In this document: positions 60,501 to 64,000 of the stretch, in pieces
Layout: every line of letters starts with the position of its first letter
Numbering within the stretch: position 1 is the first letter of the stretch
NCBI GenBank assembly: GCA_035235625.1
Contig: CP141149.1
Span: 5,796,893 to 5,860,892 of the forward strand
Origin: Saururus chinensis
Taxonomy: Eukaryota > Streptophyta > Magnoliopsida > Piperales > Saururaceae
Direction of reading: 5' to 3'
Length of the DNA: 64,000 nucleotides
The notes under the pieces: model-generated
Database searches by the model: none
Told to the model about the DNA's origin: nothing
What the model saw: the letters and a program-made list of their open reading frames with translations, nothing else
Position numbers and translations under genes: made by a program

Positions 60501-60661
60501 ACATACACTAATCCTAGTAGTACATACGTCCAATTTACACACCTATTATGAATTTCATCACACAATCTCAATAAATTTCAAACCAAAGCATATAATACAG
60601 CTAAACAAAATATTCGCTTCTTTAATTAACCATACATAGTTGTAGGATCTCACCTGGCCAT
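54561..60661 (-). pseudogene. DUF1985 - Ulp1-like (C48) cysteine peptidase gene of MULE-2
   Basis: Multi-exon gene. Coding exon 1 appears to be only ATGGCCAG (60661-60654, GTGAG donor). It joins in phase to 57918-57213: MARVKLPSN, then DUF1985 (PLQALHHIIKMH, LLPTEFAQVTGLR, FFLLVDDVEEFDSYPWG). Further exons 57120-56977, 56885-56445, 56342-56262, 56116 to about 55670, weak pieces to 55210, then the peptidase part about 55139-54561. The Ulp1/SENP fold shows FPLHVNGNYWTLILLD (catalytic His and Trp), YIMDPYY (Asp), and PQQINNNDCGVC (oxyanion Gln and Cys). A TAA at 56607 replaces an expected Gln; 55420-55640 is damaged. Ulp1-family enzymes cut SUMO or similar tags; the transposon versions have no known substrate. 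The catalytic triad is intact; the gene is probably dead. Confidence 0.9.
58100..60180 (-). repeat. tandem array, unit about 199 bp, in intron 1 of the Ulp1-like gene
   Basis: The landmark 'taaagactac' recurs at 58341, 58540, 58739, 58939, 59137, 59337, 59537 and 59736 (steps of 198-200 bp), with a diverged unit near 60096. Units hold 'cagtcaacagttagg', 'atcagttaagcatgtttta', 'ggtctacccttgattttcc' and 'aaagccgtagacaatgcaatttgcac'. The array shares its CAGTCAACAGTTAG core in inverse orientation with the left side of MULE-2. Confidence 0.95.
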
Positions 60662-61145
60662 TTATGTCGTCTTCTATTGATCAACGGATGGGGAGATTGG
60701 TCAAACGGCCAAGTGAAGATGCAGAATGAAGATTAGGGCAAAACACCGAAATGCGGGATGCGGCCGGCTGGAAGAGAGGGACGACAGGAATCGTGCTGAG
60801 CAAAATGTCTTCGGAGGGGGGGAAAGGTGGCCGCAATGTATTTCTCCGGTTGTCAAATGACTGCCGCAGTGAGATCGCCAGGGTGGATAGCGAAGGATGG
60901 AACAAAATGGGATCTTTCTCTGCAATACTGGTGGAGCAAAAAATGTGGGACTGGATGACCGATAGCGGAGAAGAGGAAGGTGAAGGATGGGATATAAAAG
61001 GCTGGATGAGGGGTTGCCGGAAGGGAATGCGATTCTCGTAATGGTGGAGAGCGGTCGAGAGCGGTCACAAGCGCCAGAGGGAAAACTGAAATTTGAATTT
61101 TGGGTTGCACCCGGTGGAGAGCGGTCGAGTCTATTCATTTCCATT
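60662..61145 (-). other. 5' untranslated/promoter region of the Ulp1-like gene
   Basis: Higher GC than its surroundings; open frames on both strands are low-complexity and have no domain. Position, directly upstream of the inferred ATG at 60661 and inside the right end of MULE-2, suggests leader and promoter. Confidence 0.45.
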
Positions 61146-61149
61146 GCTT

Positions 61150-61282
61150 AAGGGTATTATCGACAATTCAAGCGCGCGTGCGGGTAAGTGGAACGTGCGT
61201 AAGTGTAATTTTGCAAAACTGAAATTCCTTGCCTATTTTTGTAATTCTAAAATTTGTTGAGTCTATTTCTAAAAAAATTTCT
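61150..61282 (-). repeat. right terminal inverted repeat of MULE-2
   Basis: Reverse complement matches the left arm; ends ...GAGTCTATTTCTAAAAAAATTTCT before GGGAAACTT at 61283. Confidence 0.88.
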
Positions 61283-61291
61283 GGGAAACTT

Positions 61292-63187
61292 CAAAGAATA
61301 TCCATCCAACATAAACCATGAATTTAAAACACGTAGACCACAATGCGTGAATTTGAAGCTCAAATTAACTACCTCAGACCTCTAAACTCAACACCTTGGG
61401 CAATCTAGAGACAGTACAAAGATGATAGATAGTCATGTGAACTCCCACACAAAGTTGTAGAACTACTAAAGGTTGCTTCAAGAAAGGTAACAACGGAGAA
61501 CAATGCTGATATGGGGCACTTTTGGCAATTCCTCTAATTTTTAAAAGGGAGATGATTTTGGGTCACATCACTTTGTAAAATATTATATTATTTTAAATAA
61601 TCTCATAAACTTAAACCCTCCTCATTAGGTGAGTTTAGGTGGAATGCACAACAAGGTGGTGAGGTGCATACTCCATTGATATGCCCCTAACTGAGATCGT
61701 GTAGAGTACGCAATGTAGCCCACGTAAGGATAATAGTCAATTAAAATAAAAATGTGGTAATGCTAAAAAAAATCTCTGAATTATTGCAAACACCAAATGT
61801 ATGCCATTCAAACAAAAAACTATTATAATTACTTAAAATAATAAATAACTAAAGTTGTCCCACTACACTACCCATGCCTCTCCCAGGGAAGTGTTTCTTC
61901 GTCCAATCACTTGCAACTCTTAGCACTATAAATATACAAACTCCAAAGCATTTGTGCATGCCAATAGTAGCGGCAGAAAATCTATATTAAAGAAAAACCA
62001 CTTGTGAGCCTAGAACCGGTAAGATTACTCACATACACTAATTCCACAAATTTATGGGTGAATACATAATAAGATAAACAATATTAAAAGTAAATATGGA
62101 AGGGTACTCCACATTTTAAAGAGTACATATTTTAGCCATGAACAAATTTACAAAAATTAACTAGGATCTTCCACTTTGCCTTGAGACTCTTTGGCCGCAT
62201 CTTGGACTGTCCTTATGCATTTGGTACTAGCCCTGAAGACATTATATACCGCATCTCCAAAGTCCCAATCATGAGTTGCTCTCCACTATTTCCAAATAAT
62301 TTCTATTATGACATTAAGACATTAATAAAAACTTACTAATTTATATATTGCTACCCAAACATGTAAAACTCATTCACATCCCAAGAAACACATGAATGGT
62401 GGAAAAACATGCTAAATAATTAACCAAACTCAAAACAATGATGCTAGCCAATTACCAGATTATGCAATATATTGCGTAAAGATAATTTTTGTCATGTGGC
62501 TGATTCCAATTTTTAGAAAAAACTACATGAAGGCATTAGATGAGAACAAAATTTGGACACCAGCTAAAAGAAAGAGTTCATGACACGAAGTCAAATTGAG
62601 CAGTCAAGCTGACTACAAAAACTATATTTCTAAATTATAGAAATTACCAAATATAGCACAGGAAATCCTAAATAGTTAAAACCTAAATGTTATAACTCGA
62701 TGATGAACACTCCAAAAATGCATAGCAATTTTTACACAAGACAACGAACTCATAGAATTTCACTCACAACAAATCTGGGAGAAAAAGAACTTATTTTGAA
62801 TGTAGAAATACACATTTGAATCCAAAAATACAAATAGTGAATTCTAGCCAACATGCCTTGCGGAAATTTTAATAATTCAAAATTGACTAGTCAATTTTCT
62901 AAAAATAGACATCCAACCAAGACTCAAGTAATTTTACTGGGCAAAAAAAGTGAAGAAAAATGCCCTTAATGAAGTTGAAAACCTAAGACAATACCAGTTC
63001 CTATAAATTGGGAACATAGACACATTTGACAGGGAAGTACTTATAGATAACCTCTAAATACTGGAATAAATTGAAGAGGTATTAAAACTTTCATAGTATA
63101 AAATTATAACCATAAGGGCATGAACAAATCTAATCAAAACATATGTGTAGAGAAAACAAAAACTGGGAAACAAGAGAGGAAAAACTC
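61292..63187. other. right flank, mostly without recognisable genes
   Basis: AT-rich non-coding sequence in which MULE-2 inserted. The only coding hint is the possible exon at 62157-62285, given separately. Confidence 0.5.
62157..62285 (-). CDS. possible C-terminal exon of an unrecognised gene
   Basis: The minus strand, after an AG acceptor (62287-62286), reads TGG AGA GCA ... and codes WRATHDWDFGDAVYNVFRAS, then about 22 more residues rich in K/E/Q, ending VEDPS and TAA. The composition looks coding (no low complexity, GC above its surroundings), but the family is not recognised and no neighbouring exon was found. It could be the last exon of a host gene, another captured fragment, or chance. 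Confidence 0.35.
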   Translation of the reverse strand, partial: WRATHDWDFGDAVYNVFRASTKCIRTVQDAAKESQGKVEDPS

Positions 63188-63190
63188 TAA

Positions 63191-63948
63191 GGGTCTGTTT
63201 GGATTGGTGAAAGCCGGGATAAAGGAAAAGAGAAAGAGAAAGTGAATCTAGGTGAAAAAGAAACTAGGAGATTCCTGAAAAAATTTCCTGTTTAGTTGCA
63301 CAAATGATGTTAGAGAAAATTGATTGTGACGGTGGTGGTAGTGGCAGTGGTGGTAGTGGCAGTGGTGGTAGTGGTAATGGTGGTGGCAGTAGTGGTGGTG
63401 GTGGCGGTAGTGGCAGTGGTGGCAACGACAACGGTTACGGTGGTGGCAACGGTGGTGGTGGCAGTGGCGGCGGCGGTAGTGGTGGTGGCAAGGCTAGTGA
63501 TGATGGAGGCAGCAGTGGCAATGAGGCTAGTGATAGTAGCAGTGGCTGTGGTAGTAGTGATGATAGTGGTGGCTGTGACGATGGTGGGGGTGGCCAAGGA
63601 GGTAGCGGTAGAGGCTATGGTGGTGGTGGTGGTAGTAGTAGTGGTGGTGATGATGGCAGTCGTGATGGTGGCAACAATGGTGGTGGCAATAGCGGTGGTG
63701 GCAGTGGCGGTGGTAAAGGCAGTGACAGTGATAGTGGTGGTAGTAGCAGCAAGACTAAGTCTTTAGTATGATGATTTTCTCCTAAAATCTATGGGTTGAT
63801 GGGTGGAAAGTTTTTTGGCCAAATTTTCATCAATTTTCTCTTAATGTTTACTCTAGTTTTTCTTTCCCCATTCCACCGAAGTGGAAACTAGGGGTTTTTA
63901 AGAAAATTTCTTTCCCTTCCCCCACTTTCCACCAATCCAAACATATCC
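63191..63948. mobile_element. Tourist/Harbinger-like element with GGT-rich core
   Basis: The left end GGGTCTGTTTGGATTGGTGAAAG and the right end, read in reverse, GGATATGTTTGGATTGGTGGAAAG form terminal inverted repeats, flanked by TAA (63188-63190 and 63949-63951), the 3-bp TWA-type duplication of PIF/Harbinger elements. 758 bp, non-autonomous; its middle is a trinucleotide-repeat expansion. Confidence 0.8.
63330..63760. repeat. imperfect (GGT/GGC/AGT)n trinucleotide repeat
   Basis: About 430 bp of GGTGGTGGCAGT-type triplets. Because stops are rare in such sequence, all frames on both strands stay open (Gly/Ser-rich, Val-rich, Thr/Ala-rich). None is a credible protein gene. Confidence 0.9.
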
Positions 63949-64000
63949 TAAACAAAACTCAATGGAGTTCCCATCAAAGATAACCAATAGAACATGTGAT

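Larger units (their letters stand above)
41928..61282 (+). mobile_element. MULE-2: Mutator-like element with mudrA and DUF1985-Ulp1 genes (Kaonashi-like)
   Basis: Terminal inverted repeats start GAAAATTTTTTAGAAATAGACTC on the left; the right end, reverse-complemented, reads AGAAATTTTTTTAGAAATAG. Both are bordered by the same 9 bp GGGAAACTT (41919-41927, 61283-61291), the Mutator signature. It carries a mudrA-type transposase (plus) and a DUF1985/Ulp1-like peptidase gene (minus). MULEs carrying Ulp1-like genes are known as Kaonashi (KI) elements; assigning this copy to them is by gene content. About 15.9 kb without solo LTR copy 4. Confidence 0.93.

Noticed and set aside
60681-61144. 147-codon minus-strand frame and overlapping frames near the right end of MULE-2
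   Set aside because: Low-complexity (Ser/Pro/Phe), opposite frames also open, upstream of the inferred ATG of the Ulp1-like gene; more likely leader or promoter.
63304-63771. Gly/Ser-rich and Val-rich open frames
   Set aside because: Same trinucleotide repeat is open in several frames on both strands; no start context, domain or exon signal.

Overview
The window is plant (angiosperm) nuclear DNA made almost entirely of nested transposable elements. Evidence for a plant: Ty3/gypsy chromovirus-type elements, a CACTA (En/Spm) element with TNP2-like genes, two Mutator-like elements (MULEs), one of them with a DUF1985/Ulp1 gene, and spliced fragments of two nuclear genes for plastid/organellar proteins. 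The species cannot be named from the sequence. No intact host gene, rRNA, tRNA or CRISPR array was seen.

Layout. (1) From the left edge runs a decayed Ty3/gypsy element 'A': LTR end and tRNA-Met-type primer site at about 1-97, gag/pol to 4128, pol end at 13663-13950. It is interrupted by a younger gypsy chromovirus 'B' (4129-13662, 4-bp duplication CTAC). B's own 5' LTR is split by a 3.6-kb solo-LTR-like insertion (4651-8257, duplication GCAAG). (2) A 26.5-kb CACTA element (14212-40702, duplication CCT) appears to sit in the 3' LTR of A, whose end resumes at 40706-40832. Inside the CACTA element are MULE-1 (about 16055-27296), split by a solo LTR (17002-23448), which is itself split by an inverted copy of the same repeat (19357-22720). 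It also holds a TNP2-like transposase lacking its catalytic core, a Transposase_24-like gene, and captured exon-intron fragments of an ACT-domain gene (ACR11-like, minus strand) and of an organellar aspartyl-tRNA synthetase (plus strand). (3) MULE-2 (41928-61282, 9-bp duplication GGGAAACTT) carries a mudrA-type transposase pseudogene on the plus strand, cut in two by a fourth solo LTR (49005-52430, duplication TGTTA), and a multi-exon DUF1985-Ulp1 (C48 peptidase) gene on the minus strand whose first intron holds a roughly 199-bp tandem array. (4) The right flank holds a possible orphan exon and a Tourist/Harbinger-like element (63191-63948, duplication TAA) filled with GGT-type trinucleotide repeat.

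How it fits together: insertion order can be read from target duplications and from reading frames that join again across insertions. The deepest stack is A > CACTA > MULE-1 > solo LTR > solo LTR. All transposon proteins seen carry stops, frameshifts or missing cores, so the locus is a silenced repeat nest. In-frame stops in element B sit mostly where CAG or CGA codons are expected, as expected for methylated-cytosine decay. Coordinates of splice sites and pseudogene ends are read by eye and may be off by a few bases.
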